From: DASUGC01 sp035606665
Lineage (GTDB): Bacteria > Acidobacteriota > Vicinamibacteria > Vicinamibacterales > SCN-69-37
Direction: 5' to 3'
DNA length: 64,000 bases
Assembly: GCA_035606665.1 (NCBI GenBank)
Contig: DATNEY010000005.1
Location: 1 to 64,000, forward strand
Each line of letters opens with the position of its first letter. The first letter of the stretch is position 1. Below the pieces are notes generated by a model, which was not told the origin of the DNA, did no database searches, and saw only the letters and a list, made by a program, of their open reading frames with translations. The position numbers were made by a program, and so were the translations under genes. This document shows positions 53,127 through 62,151 of this stretch, one piece after another.

Positions 53127-55255
53127 TGGAGCACCTTGAACGCGACCAGGCGCACCACAGTCTCGGCGCCACGGCCAGCCGTCAGCTCGATAACGTATTC
53201 GCCTGCACTGAGCGGCGCGAGATTGAGGTCGGCCGCAACGGCCTTTCTTCCCTGGGTCTCGCGCTCAGTCACCCCGACCGGAATCGCGAGCGGCTGGCCG
53301 TTCCGGCTGAGCAAGCGTGCGGACCTTTGATCCAGGTCGCCGGTCATCGGCCATTCGACATGGATCCGTTCCGTGCGACGCAGGTGCAGATCGGCCACCG
53401 GCCGCAACGGCGATGTCGCCGCCGGCCGGCCGCGATAGACGATCGCCTCACCGAGAAGACCGGGGGTTGATCGCTTGATCTCAATCGTCTCCTCGACCGT
53501 TTCACCGCCGGCCGAGATCTTCGCGACCACACGCGCGGCCGCGGCGACACCTGCCACCGGGACCGTGAGGAGCGTGCCGCGCGTGCCCGCCTCGAGATGC
53601 GCGCTGACCGGCGCGGCCGCCGCGCCTCCTTCAGGTGTCACGATCACCTGAACGTCGGCGCCGTTGCTCCACGGCGAGATTCCCGCTCGTGACGACGCCA
53701 GTTCGACGGCCAATTGCGCGCGATCTCCGGTCATCGCCCCCCGCACGAAGACGTCCGCCGACGTTCGCAATCTCGACAACTCGCCAAGCGCAAGTTCGAG
53801 CCCCTTCGGCGGCTCGGAGCCGGCCGGCGCCGGCGTGAACACCTCGCGCGTGGGTTTGTTGCTCGGAGCGTAGTAGCCACGGCGCGCGCGCACGTTCAGA
53901 CCGGGCGTCTTCGTCTTGACCTCGATGCGCCGGTACCGGCCGTCGTGCGTCGTGTTCGTCGAGTAGTACCCGAGCAGGTAGTACGCCGACACATCGTCGA
54001 TGATGCGCTTCATCCCGGCGGCGATGTCGTTGGTGTTCACGATCGCGATGCCATCGGTGGCGCCCGCCAGCGTCATCATTCCGTTGAGCCGGTTGCGAAG
54101 GCGGTTGCCATCCTCCTCCAGACTGGGAGGCTTACTCTGGCTGATCGGTGTATCGAACATCGTGAGGCCCGCGGGGTTCACAGGATAGAAGCTGACGTTT
54201 GCGCGATTCGCCCGGTCAGTGAGCTCCCGGAGACGGCGGTCGTCGTCCAGAGTGGCCAGTTTGACCAGCTCAGCCTGGCAGGCCTTGATGTCGGCGTTGA
54301 ACTCCGCGTTGCGAGACTGGTCGCCAAGCGTGAGCCGCCCGCCAGAAGACCCGACCTGCGGCAACTGCGCGCCGTAATGCCTCGATTCGTCGGCGATGCG
54401 ACGATCCTCGCGGAACAGCCGCCACCCCTGTGTGACCAAAAGCGTGACCGTCCTGGCCTCACGCATGCCTCCAAGCCGATCGACCAGGCGTTCGAGCGCG
54501 GTCAGCGTGCGATCCTCGCGCCGCCGATCGATCAGTAACTCGTACAGGTAGCGCTCCTGGCCGTTGTCACTGATGAGCCACGGCGGGAGGCCTGGGAGCG
54601 GCTTGAACTCATAGCAGCGCTTGAGCATCGCCTCGAACGGGTCGGTTGGATCCCAGCCCACGCGATCGCGCTCCGCCCACGTCCAGTACTTCGTCAATTG
54701 CTCTTCCACGCTGATCAGCCGCCGGCCGAATGTGAGGGCGCGCGGATCCGTGTTCTGCGTCATCACGCCGAACAGATCCCGTTCGCCGATGATTCGGTTG
54801 AGTGAATCAACCAACGGCCGCCGCGTGGCGTGCGATCCATCCAGCGTGGTGTGCAACTGGTCGAGAAAGACGACGAAGACTCGATTGTGCGGGTCGGCGA
54901 CCTGCACCAGCATCTCGCCGACGGAGCCCGGATCGCGGCGCTCTGATTCGGACAGCACGGGCTCGACGCGCACGAACTCGAGATTCTCGACAGCCTGCGG
55001 CTTGCCGTCCTCGAAAACCTGGAAGTCTTCGGCCTTCAGCCCCTCGACGATGCGGCCGTCGCGCTGGGGATACGCATCGACGGTGACGAGCACCGATTCC
55101 CCGCGAAACACCGGCGGGCGCTGTTGCTGGGGATTCTGCTGACGAGCCGCAACCAACCCGCCCGCGATCGCCAGGACCACGGCCAGCACTCCGCCAACTC
55201 CGGCATTCCGAGGTTGGCGTCGTTGCCGTCGTCCGCGTCGTATCTCGAGGGTCAT
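53123..55255 (-). CDS. VWFA-related protein, second of a coupled tandem
   Basis: 710 aa from ATG 55255, overlapping the upstream stop as ATGA. It differs from its paralogues by a basic N-terminus (IRRGRRQRRQPRNAG) encoded by 9-nt repeats before the hydrophobic signal (GVLAVVLAIAGGLVAA). The rest follows the same plan: PPVFRGESVLVTVDAYPQRDGRIVEGL, VFVVFLDQLHTTLDGS, YYLLGYYSTN, RARRGYYAPSNKP, and the C-terminal beta domain. A start further upstream (55483) would overlap the neighbour and lacks support. Confidence 0.88.
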   Translation of the reverse strand: MTLEIRRGRRQRRQPRNAGVGGVLAVVLAIAGGLVAARQQNPQQQRPPVFRGESVLVTVDAYPQRDGRIVEGLKAEDFQVFEDGKPQAVENLEFVRVEPVLSESERRDPGSVGEMLVQVADPHNRVFVVFLDQLHTTLDGSHATRRPLVDSLNRIIGERDLFGVMTQNTDPRALTFGRRLISVEEQLTKYWTWAERDRVGWDPTDPFEAMLKRCYEFKPLPGLPPWLISDNGQERYLYELLIDRRREDRTLTALERLVDRLGGMREARTVTLLVTQGWRLFREDRRIADESRHYGAQLPQVGSSGGRLTLGDQSRNAEFNADIKACQAELVKLATLDDDRRLRELTDRANRANVSFYPVNPAGLTMFDTPISQSKPPSLEEDGNRLRNRLNGMMTLAGATDGIAIVNTNDIAAGMKRIIDDVSAYYLLGYYSTNTTHDGRYRRIEVKTKTPGLNVRARRGYYAPSNKPTREVFTPAPAGSEPPKGLELALGELSRLRTSADVFVRGAMTGDRAQLAVELASSRAGISPWSNGADVQVIVTPEGGAAAAPVSAHLEAGTRGTLLTVPVAGVAAAARVVAKISAGGETVEETIEIKRSTPGLLGEAIVYRGRPAATSPLRPVADLHLRRTERIHVEWPMTGDLDQRSARLLSRNGQPLAIPVGVTERETQGRKAVAADLNLAPLSAGEYVIELTAGRGAETVVRLVAFKVLQ
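55216..55242. repeat. Three 9-nt units inside a coding N-terminus
   Basis: GGCGTCGTT, GCCGTCGTC and CGCGTCGTA lie in a row near the start of the second tandem VWA gene. The first equals the unit of the right arm at 49472-49516. On the coding strand they encode Arg/Gln-rich residues absent from both paralogues. Confidence 0.5.
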
Positions 55256-57384
55256 TGAACCACTCTGAACGCCACAAGGCGCACGACGGTGTCCGCGCCT
55301 CGCCCAGCCGTGAGCTCGATGACGTATTCGCCGGCGCTGAGTGGTGCAAGATTCAAATCGGCTGCCACGACTCTCCTGCCGTCGGCCTCGCGCTCGGTCA
55401 GGGCCACGGGAATCGCAAGGGGCTGTCCGTTCCGGCTGAGCAGGCGGACCGAACGCTGATCCAGCTCGCCGTTTGCGGTCCACTCGATGTGCACTCGTTC
55501 GGTCCGCCGGTACTGGAGATCGGCGACTGGCTTGAGCGGTGACGTTGCTGCCGGACGGCCGCGGAACAGGATCGCGTTCCCGACGATCGCGCTCTCCGCC
55601 CGTGTGATCTCGGCAGCCTCATTGAAGCTCTCGCCGGCTCCCGATACCTTGGCGACCACTCGGGCGGCCGCGAATGTGACCGGCACGGGCACCGTGACGA
55701 GTGCACCGCGCGCGTTCGCCTCGAACCGTGCCGCCACGGGAGAGAGCGGCGCCCCGCCAGCCGGTGTCACCGTCACTTGAACGTCGGCGCCATTCGCCCA
55801 CGCCGCCGAACCGGCGCGGGATGACGCGATCTCCACGACGATGCTCGCTCGATCGCCGGTGAGCGACCCGCGCACGAACACGTCCGCCGACGTGCGCAAT
55901 CGCGACAGCTCGCCAAGCACGTCGTCAATCCCCGCGGGAGCCGGCGATCCGGACGGCGCAGGCGTGTAGACCTCCCGGGAAGGCTTGTTGCTGGGCGCGA
56001 CGTAACCCCGGCGCGCGCGCACGGTGAGGCCCGGCGCTTTCGTCTTCACGTCGATACGGCGATACCTGCCGTCGTGCGTCGTATTGGTCGAGTAGTACCC
56101 GAGCAGGTAATACGCCGACACGTCGTCCACGATCCTCTTCATGCCGGCGCCGATGTCGTTGGTGTTCAAAACCGCGATGCCGTCGGTGTTCTCGGCGAGC
56201 GTTCGAAGGGCGGTGGCGCGGCTCCGTAGCCGAACGCCGTCCTCAGCCAGATCGGGGGGACCAAGACTCTGGATGACCAATTTCCCACTAGTATCGTCGG
56301 CCACAATGGTGCGCGCGGTCTGGTCCGCATCGAAAGTCGTCACACCAATCGGGTTTATTGGATAGAAGCTCACGTTGGCGCGGTTGGCCCGACGGATGAG
56401 CTCCTGGAATCGGCGCTCGTTCTCCATCTGTGCTAACCGGGCGAGCTCGTCCTGACACTCTTTCGTATACATGAGGGAGTGGTTGCCGCTCGCGGTCCTG
56501 TCTCCGAGCGTGACCCGCCCTCCGGAAGCACCAACCGGTGGCAGCGAGGGACCGTACTCCTTGAATTCGTTCTCTAGCGCGCGGTTCTGCGGGAACAGCC
56601 GCCAACCCTCGGTCACGACGAGGGCGACGGTGCGTGCCTCGCGCAGTCCACCGAGACGATCAATCAGACCTTCGAGTGCCGTGAGCGTCCGATCTTCGCG
56701 GCGCCGGTCGATCAGGAGCTGGTACAGCAGCCTCCGCTGGCCATTGTCGTCAACGTACCAGGGACGAAGTAACTGGTCCGGTGGAAGCGGCGGCTTGTAC
56801 TCGTAGCAACTCTTGAGGTTGTCTTCCATCGGATCAGTCGGATCCGGCCCGAGTCGATCCCGTTCGCCCCAGGTCCAGTGCTTTGTCAGCTGCTCCTCGA
56901 CGCTGATCGACCGCCGCCCGAACGTGAGTGCGCGCGGATCGGTGTTCTGCGTCATCACCGCGAACAGGTCATTCGGCCCGATGATCCGATTGAGTGAGTC
57001 CACCATCGGCCGCCGGGTCGCGTGAGAACTGCCAACGGTGACGTGCAGACGGTCGAGGAAGACGACGAAGACGCGGTTGTGCGGATCGGAGGCGAGCGCC
57101 ACCATCTCCCTGACTGTGTTCGGGTCGCGCCGTTCGGATTCCGACAAGCTCGGTTCGACGCGCACGAACTCGACGTTCTCAACCGTCTGAGGCTTGCCGT
57201 CCTCGAGAATCTGAAAGTCATCGGCTTTCAGGCCTTCGACGATGCGGCCGTCGCGATGCGGGTAGACGTCAACGGTGACGAGAACAGACTCGCCCCTGAA
57301 CACCGGCGGGCGCTGTTGCGCAGGCGGCGCGGTCTGCTGGGCAAGGAGCCCGCAGACGGTCAAACACGTAGCGGCGATGCGCAT
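55252..57384 (-). CDS. VWFA-related protein, first of a coupled tandem
   Basis: 710 aa from ATG 57384, signal RIAATCLTVCGLLAQQ. Same layout as the following two genes: PPVFRGESVLVTVDVYPHRDG, SDPHNRVFVVFLDRLHVTV, GGLREARTVALVVTEGWRLF, YYLLGYYSTN and RARRGYVAPSNKP, then the C-terminal beta domain. It contains a longer loop (TTFDADQTARTIVADDTSG) than the paralogues. It is the promoter-proximal member; the leader up to 57441 shows no recognisable promoter. Confidence 0.88.
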   Translation of the reverse strand: MRIAATCLTVCGLLAQQTAPPAQQRPPVFRGESVLVTVDVYPHRDGRIVEGLKADDFQILEDGKPQTVENVEFVRVEPSLSESERRDPNTVREMVALASDPHNRVFVVFLDRLHVTVGSSHATRRPMVDSLNRIIGPNDLFAVMTQNTDPRALTFGRRSISVEEQLTKHWTWGERDRLGPDPTDPMEDNLKSCYEYKPPLPPDQLLRPWYVDDNGQRRLLYQLLIDRRREDRTLTALEGLIDRLGGLREARTVALVVTEGWRLFPQNRALENEFKEYGPSLPPVGASGGRVTLGDRTASGNHSLMYTKECQDELARLAQMENERRFQELIRRANRANVSFYPINPIGVTTFDADQTARTIVADDTSGKLVIQSLGPPDLAEDGVRLRSRATALRTLAENTDGIAVLNTNDIGAGMKRIVDDVSAYYLLGYYSTNTTHDGRYRRIDVKTKAPGLTVRARRGYVAPSNKPSREVYTPAPSGSPAPAGIDDVLGELSRLRTSADVFVRGSLTGDRASIVVEIASSRAGSAAWANGADVQVTVTPAGGAPLSPVAARFEANARGALVTVPVPVTFAAARVVAKVSGAGESFNEAAEITRAESAIVGNAILFRGRPAATSPLKPVADLQYRRTERVHIEWTANGELDQRSVRLLSRNGQPLAIPVALTEREADGRRVVAADLNLAPLSAGEYVIELTAGRGADTVVRLVAFRVVQ

Positions 57385-57441
57385 GGCGTCACTGCAAACT
57401 GGCGGGCTGGCGACTCAAGTCTAATCGAAGCGGACGTCGTC

Positions 57442-57469
57442 GGTTCAGGGCGCAGGGTTCCGGGTTCCG
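57442..57469. repeat. Single-arm array of 7-nt repeats (GGTTCAG type)
   Basis: Units GGTTCAG, GGCGCAG, GGTTCCG, GGTTCCG lie just before the stop codon of the TPR gene (57476). The array and its edge share 13 bases (CGTCGGTTCAGGG) with the left edge of the inverted array at 1601. No second arm is present. Confidence 0.7.
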
Positions 57470-57475
57470 AAGGGC

Positions 57476-59221
57476 TCAACGGCATGCAGCCAGAAACGCC
57501 ACCGCTTCAGTCCGGCCGCGCGCGACGGCCGCGCGCAGATCGGCGCAGCCCCCGATCTGGTCGCCAAAGTTGATGCGCACCTGGCCGCGATTCTGCAACA
57601 GCGCCGGCTCGGCAGGATTGAGCGCAATCGCGCGGTCCATATCCGCGATCGCGCCCGGACCGTCCCCGAGCATCGCGCGAGCGAGGCCGCGCGTCACGAA
57701 CGACTTGAACACCTCGTCGCCGCCGGGTGCGAGCGCGATCGCCCTGTCCGCGTCATCGCGTGCGCCGGCGGTGTCGCCGATGTTGAGCCGCGCCTGCGCG
57801 CGCAGCTCGAACGACGCAGGCAGCCGCGGGTCGATAGAAATCGCGCGATTCATGTCAGCGAGGGCGTCGGCCGGCTTGCCCTTGAGCATCGACGCCGTCG
57901 CGCGATTGAAGTAGGCACGCGCGTTCGAGGAGTCGATGCGGATCGCTTCAGTGGCGTCGCGTGCGGCGGCTTCCACGTCACCGGCCTGAAGGTGCGCGGC
58001 AGCCCGATTCGCCAGCGCCGTCGCCGTCCTCGGATAGTGCTCGAGGATCCGCGAGTTGAACGCCATGTCGTCACGCCAGTCGGCGCTGCGCGCGTACGCG
58101 TGCCACGCAAACGCGAACACGGCGACGATCACGAGGGCGCCGCCAATCCGACGCGCGCGATCGGGGAATCTTTGGAACAGGTCGACGCCGGCGATGCACA
58201 GGCCGACGATTGGAAGATAGAGGTATCGATCGGCGGTGAACTCCTCGCCCACCGGCACCACTTTCAAGACGAGCACGAGGTGAAGAACAAAGAACGCGAG
58301 CCCGAACGCCAGCGGCGCACGAACCGAACGGAATCTCGCGACGACGAACGCGAGGACCACGAGGACGGCGGACACAACGAAGACTGCCGGCGGCAGAGCG
58401 CCGTGGACACGTTCGGGATACGGATAGAACGGCGACAGGCCGGCTGGCGCAACCGACGTCAGCAGGTATCGTCCAAGCTGGAATCCCGCCAGCGCCGCCC
58501 GTTCGATCCACGTCGTGCGAAGCGGATCCCCCGTCACCACATCGTCTCTGAGCAGAAGCGTTCCGGCACCCATCGCCAGCGCCATGGCGACGAACGGAAT
58601 CTTCTCGACGAGACTTCTGCGATCGAGCTCTCTCCGGCGCGAGACGTCAGTCAGAACCAACAGAACTGGAAACACCGCGGCCGCCGATTTCGAGAGACCG
58701 GAGGCGGCGAACAGCAGGAGCGACAGTAGCCATCGCCGCGCGGACGGTCGATCGAGGTACCAAAGGTACGCGCGGTAGGCGGCGAGATAGAACACCGCAT
58801 ACAGCAGGCTGCTGCGTACGGAGATGGGCGCGACCGCCGCCACGTTCGCTGGATGCACCGCGAAGAACGCCGCTGCGATTACCGACGCGACAGGCTGTTC
58901 GGTGAGCCGGCGGACGATGCTCGCAACCAGAAGCACCGCAAGGAGATGCAGCGCGAGATTCGTCGCGTGATAGACGAACGGCTTCAGTCCGCCAATGGCG
59001 TGGTCGATCGTAAACGACGCGTACACGAGCGGGCTGTACATCCCGAGCAGCGGTTCCGTGAACCACACGCGGACGTTGGCCGCCGAGAACGCACGAATCG
59101 AGTGATTCTGCGTCACGTTGACCGGGTCATCCCAATTCAGGAATGCGTTCTGGAAGGACGATGAGTAGACGATGGCGGTCAAGACCAGGACCGCGCCCAA
59201 CCATGCCGTGGGCCTACCCAA
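57476..59221 (-). CDS. TMTC-like polytopic membrane protein with C-terminal TPRs
   Basis: About 581 aa. Start placed at TTG 59221, overlapping the GT9 stop, with GGAG 7 nt upstream; a longer TTG at 59263 is possible. An N-terminal region of about ten helices contains SFQNAFLNWDDPVNVTQNHSI with the acidic D-D motif of GT-C mannosyltransferases, then YSPLVYASFTIDHAIGGL and VHPANVAAVAPISVRSSLLYAVF. TPR repeats cover about 400-570 (AIRIDSSNARAYFNRATASM and similar). This layout matches TMTC/O-mannosyltransferase-like proteins, which may glycosylate exported proteins. Translationally coupled to the GT9 gene. Confidence 0.83.
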   Translation of the reverse strand: MGRPTAWLGAVLVLTAIVYSSSFQNAFLNWDDPVNVTQNHSIRAFSAANVRVWFTEPLLGMYSPLVYASFTIDHAIGGLKPFVYHATNLALHLLAVLLVASIVRRLTEQPVASVIAAAFFAVHPANVAAVAPISVRSSLLYAVFYLAAYRAYLWYLDRPSARRWLLSLLLFAASGLSKSAAAVFPVLLVLTDVSRRRELDRRSLVEKIPFVAMALAMGAGTLLLRDDVVTGDPLRTTWIERAALAGFQLGRYLLTSVAPAGLSPFYPYPERVHGALPPAVFVVSAVLVVLAFVVARFRSVRAPLAFGLAFFVLHLVLVLKVVPVGEEFTADRYLYLPIVGLCIAGVDLFQRFPDRARRIGGALVIVAVFAFAWHAYARSADWRDDMAFNSRILEHYPRTATALANRAAAHLQAGDVEAAARDATEAIRIDSSNARAYFNRATASMLKGKPADALADMNRAISIDPRLPASFELRAQARLNIGDTAGARDDADRAIALAPGGDEVFKSFVTRGLARAMLGDGPGAIADMDRAIALNPAEPALLQNRGQVRINFGDQIGGCADLRAAVARGRTEAVAFLAACR

Positions 59222-60452
59222 CGAGCATCTCCAGCGCGTTGCGGTGAACGGTCTCGACGTCAATGACCTTGAGACACTGGTTGTCCGTGCAGTCGGTCTT
59301 TCGCTGGTTGAAGGCGGTGACGCAGGGGCTGCAGGCGTATTGCGAATAGAGCACGCGGCAGCGTTCGGGCTCGGCTAACGGGCGGTAGAGCGCGGGCGTC
59401 TCCGGCCCGAAGAAGACCAGAATCTTCACGCTCGCGAGTGCGGCGATCTGCGCGGGACCACTGTCGTTCGTGACGAGCAGATCCGCGACGTTGTACAGAT
59501 CCAGCAAATCTCCGATCGTCGTCTTGCCGGCCAGATCGACGATGCGATCGCTTCTTACTCGGTCGACGATGAATCGGGTATCGGGCTGCTCGTCGGCGGT
59601 ACCGGTCAGCACGCACGCGTTCTTCGGGTCTTCGAGGAGACGCGCGACGAGCGCCGCGTACGATTCGATCGGCCACCGGCGGATCGGGATGAGCTGGCTG
59701 GCGTTGGGATTGATCACGATGAGACGCCTGCCAACCGCCGCCGGCGCGGCGGCAGCGAGACGCGTCTGCATGCGATCTCGCGCGGTGGCATCCGAGCTCA
59801 TGCGACTGACACTCAGACCTCCGCCGCCCGGGAACCCGCCTTCGCCAAGGCTGCGGCGGGCAAGCTTTCCCATCGGAACGTGCGCCGGGTCTTCCTCCAA
59901 GGAGCGCGCGATCGTCAGAAGCGCCTCGGCGGTGTGGATGTGGGGGTTGTAGATGACCCGATGCGTCAGGAGATCGCCGCAATAAAGGCCGGGATGACCG
60001 AACGCATGGAAACCCGCCCTGCGCGCCGCGCCCGAGAGGTACGCAAGCAGCGCGCCGAACCTGGCGAACATCTCGAGATTGACGACCGTGTCGATCCGCC
60101 GCCGCCGGGCCTCGCCCATGAAACGCAGGGTGTCGCGCGCGATCGTGAAAAGGCTCGACGGATCGATTGCAATGACGCGTTCGGCCGGCGCCAGCCCAAT
60201 CGCCGGTACGGCGCCGGCAATCGTCCTGAACACGAGCATGTGCACCACAACACCCGGGTGCGCGCGTTCGAGGTGCCGAACCGCCGGAAGCGCGAGCACC
60301 AGGCTGCCCATCTCGGCGGTCTGGATGCAGAGGATCTGGCGTGGTGACGATGCGGCCCGCCGCTCACCCGCCAGCCGGCGCCAGACCGTGAGCAGAAAAC
60401 AGAGCGGAACGCCGCACCATCGATCCACGCGGCGCATCATGTCGACGCGCAT
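59214..60452 (-). CDS. Glycosyltransferase family 9 (heptosyltransferase-like) with an in-frame repeat insert
   Basis: 412 aa from ATG 60452. GT9 features: ILCIQTAEMGSLVLALPAVRHL near residue 40, IVINPNASQLIPIRRWPIESYAALV near 243, and DLAGKTTIGDLLDLYNVADLLVTNDSGPAQIAALASVK near 310, followed by SQYACSPCVTAFNQRKTDC, a Cys-rich segment seen in one GT9 subgroup. Residues about 197-215 (LARRSLGEGGFPGGGG) are encoded by a GC-rich hairpin and look inserted. The family adds sugars to lipopolysaccharide cores. Coupled to the TMTC-like gene. Confidence 0.88.
   Translation of the reverse strand: MRVDMMRRVDRWCGVPLCFLLTVWRRLAGERRAASSPRQILCIQTAEMGSLVLALPAVRHLERAHPGVVVHMLVFRTIAGAVPAIGLAPAERVIAIDPSSLFTIARDTLRFMGEARRRRIDTVVNLEMFARFGALLAYLSGAARRAGFHAFGHPGLYCGDLLTHRVIYNPHIHTAEALLTIARSLEEDPAHVPMGKLARRSLGEGGFPGGGGLSVSRMSSDATARDRMQTRLAAAAPAAVGRRLIVINPNASQLIPIRRWPIESYAALVARLLEDPKNACVLTGTADEQPDTRFIVDRVRSDRIVDLAGKTTIGDLLDLYNVADLLVTNDSGPAQIAALASVKILVFFGPETPALYRPLAEPERCRVLYSQYACSPCVTAFNQRKTDCTDNQCLKVIDVETVHRNALEMLVG
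59831..59867. repeat. In-frame hairpin insert in the GT9 gene
   Basis: CCCGCC (59835-59840) pairs with GGCGGG (59855-59860), with an inner GCC/GGC pair. In the GT9 frame it encodes LARRSLGEGG, a peptide string I recognise as a recurring in-frame insertion in GC-rich bacterial genomes (from memory, unverified). It lies between two conserved GT9 segments. Confidence 0.55.
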
Positions 60453-60482
60453 TGGGGCGAATCGTACACGACGCGGCTACCA

Positions 60483-60506
60483 GTGCGGAGTGCCGGGTGC
60501 GGAGTG
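60483..60506. repeat. Short array of 7-nt units (GTGCGGA type)
   Basis: GTGCGGA, GTGCCGG, GTGCGGA, then GTG directly before the sigma-factor stop codon (60507-60509). Single arm only. It fits the pattern of arrays abutting stop codons but is short enough to be chance. Confidence 0.5.
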
Positions 60507-61724
60507 CTACGCGAGCTTGCCGGCCTTCATCAACAAGTAGTTGCGCTCCGGAATGCTGGCGGTGCGGCTGGCGGCTGCGCGGTAGTGCGTCACGGCCGCG
60601 GAACGGTTGCCGGCGCGCTCGTGGAGATGGCCGCGGACGGCTTCGAGGCGATAGTGGCCGGCTATGCGATCGTCGCGTTCGAGCCGGTCGAGGAGCGCGA
60701 GGCCCGCGGCTGGTCCATCGACCATTGACATCGCGACGACGTGGCTGAGGCGGGCCATCGGATTGCCGGTCATGCGCACGAGCAGGCCGTAGAGCGCGGC
60801 GATCTGCGGCCAGTCGGTCGCGTCCGCGGACGCCGCCTCGTCATGCAGCGCGGCGATCGCGGCCTGAAGTTGGTACGGGCCGACGGCGCCCCTCGCCAGC
60901 GCCTGCTCGATGAGCGCGGTGCCCTCCTGGATCTCGACTCGGTTCCAGCGCGATCGATCCTGCTCTTCGAGCGGGACGAGCTCTCCGTCGGGACCGGTCC
61001 TGGCCGCGCGCCTCGCGTTGGTCAGGAGCATCAGCGCGAGCAGGCCAGAGACTTCAGGATCATCATCATCCGGCAGATCGGCTGCGAGCATGCGCGCAAG
61101 CCGGATCGCTTCGTCGGCGAGCTCGACGCGATGGACCGGGCTGCCGCCGCTCGCCGCGTATCCTTCACTGAAGACGAGATACAGCACGTGCAGAACGGCC
61201 TCGAGTCGCGAAGCCCGCGCCGGGAACGGCACGCCCGACGCCTTGATCGTCTGCTTCGCCCGGCTGATCCGCTGAGCCATCGTGGCTTCCGGCACGAGGA
61301 ACGCGCGGGCGATCTCACCGGTGGTCAGTCCACCGACGGCTCTCAGCGTCAGCGCGACGGCCGATGACGTCGAGAGCGAGGGATGGCAGCAGCCGAAAAA
61401 GAGCGCGAGCGTGTCGTCGCGCTCGGCCGCGACTCCCTCGTCGGGCGCCGGAACGACGAAGGCGCCGGCCGGCTCGAGACCGAGCGCGTCGCCCTCGCGG
61501 CGGCGGCGCGCCGCCTCGCTCCGAAACTGATCCGTCAGCCGGCGCGACGCGACCGTAATCAGCCACGCGCGCGGATTCTCGGGCAGCCCGAACTTCACCC
61601 ACTGCTGCGAGGCGGCCAGGAGCGCTTCCTGGACGGCATCTTCAGCAGCGGCGAAGTCGCGATTGCGCCGCAACATCACGTTCAGGACGTGCGGCGCGGC
61701 CTCCCGCAACAACTGATCGATCAC
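60507..61724 (-). CDS. ECF42-type RNA polymerase sigma factor
   Basis: 405 aa from GTG 61724. Sigma2 region: HVLNVMLRRNRDFAAAEDAVQEALLAASQQW with NPRAWLITVASRRLTDQFRSE. Sigma4: LTLRAVGGLTTGEIARAFLVPEATMAQRISRAK. A long C-terminal extension (about 200 residues, DUF6596/TPR-like) starting LHVLYLVFSEGYAASGG marks the ECF42 group. These sigma factors are typically co-encoded with DGPF/YCII proteins, and that gene precedes this one by 5 nt. No anti-sigma factor is present, as usual for ECF42. Target promoter not visible upstream. Confidence 0.92.
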   Translation of the reverse strand: MIDQLLREAAPHVLNVMLRRNRDFAAAEDAVQEALLAASQQWVKFGLPENPRAWLITVASRRLTDQFRSEAARRRREGDALGLEPAGAFVVPAPDEGVAAERDDTLALFFGCCHPSLSTSSAVALTLRAVGGLTTGEIARAFLVPEATMAQRISRAKQTIKASGVPFPARASRLEAVLHVLYLVFSEGYAASGGSPVHRVELADEAIRLARMLAADLPDDDDPEVSGLLALMLLTNARRAARTGPDGELVPLEEQDRSRWNRVEIQEGTALIEQALARGAVGPYQLQAAIAALHDEAASADATDWPQIAALYGLLVRMTGNPMARLSHVVAMSMVDGPAAGLALLDRLERDDRIAGHYRLEAVRGHLHERAGNRSAAVTHYRAAASRTASIPERNYLLMKAGKLA

Positions 61725-61729
61725 TGGTC

Positions 61730-62125
61730 CTAGGTGAACTCCGGCGGCGGTCCGCTCATGACCTGGCGGACCTCAATGGGCATGTTCATCGGTGCGCCGC
61801 CCGGGCCGGGAGCCGCTGAGGCCTCCGCCGCGATCTGGTACGCGCGCTCGGGACTGTCGACATCGACGATCCAGTAGCCCGCGAGAAACTCCTTGGTCTC
61901 CGGGAACACGCCGTCAGTGACGGGCTTGCCGTCCTGCCCGGCTCGGATGCGCTTCGCTTCCTCGGGTCCGGCCAGGCCCTCGGCGCCCACGAGCTCACCG
62001 GCCTCATGCAGCTTCTGGCTGAACTGGACCATGAATGCGATGTGCGCCTTGATGTCGGCCGGCGGCCACTGCGCAATCTGGTACGCGCCGCCACCAGTGG
62101 CGTTCATCATCAACATGTACTTCAT
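61730..62125 (-). CDS. DGPF/YCII-related protein partnered with ECF42
   Basis: 131 aa. MKYMLMMNATGGGAY start, then SQKLHEAGELVGAEGLAGPEEA and the signature TDGVFPETKEFLAGYWIVDVDS, a DGVF variant of DGPF. An RBS (AAGGGAG) lies about 8 nt before ATG 62125. Single-domain, cytoplasmic. DGPF proteins have a dimeric ferredoxin-like fold and are the usual partner genes of ECF42 factors; their biochemical role is not settled. It forms an operon with the sigma factor downstream. Confidence 0.92.
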   Translation of the reverse strand: MKYMLMMNATGGGAYQIAQWPPADIKAHIAFMVQFSQKLHEAGELVGAEGLAGPEEAKRIRAGQDGKPVTDGVFPETKEFLAGYWIVDVDSPERAYQIAAEASAAPGPGGAPMNMPIEVRQVMSGPPPEFT

Positions 62126-62151
62126 TGGAGCTTCTCCCTTTGGTGATTCTT

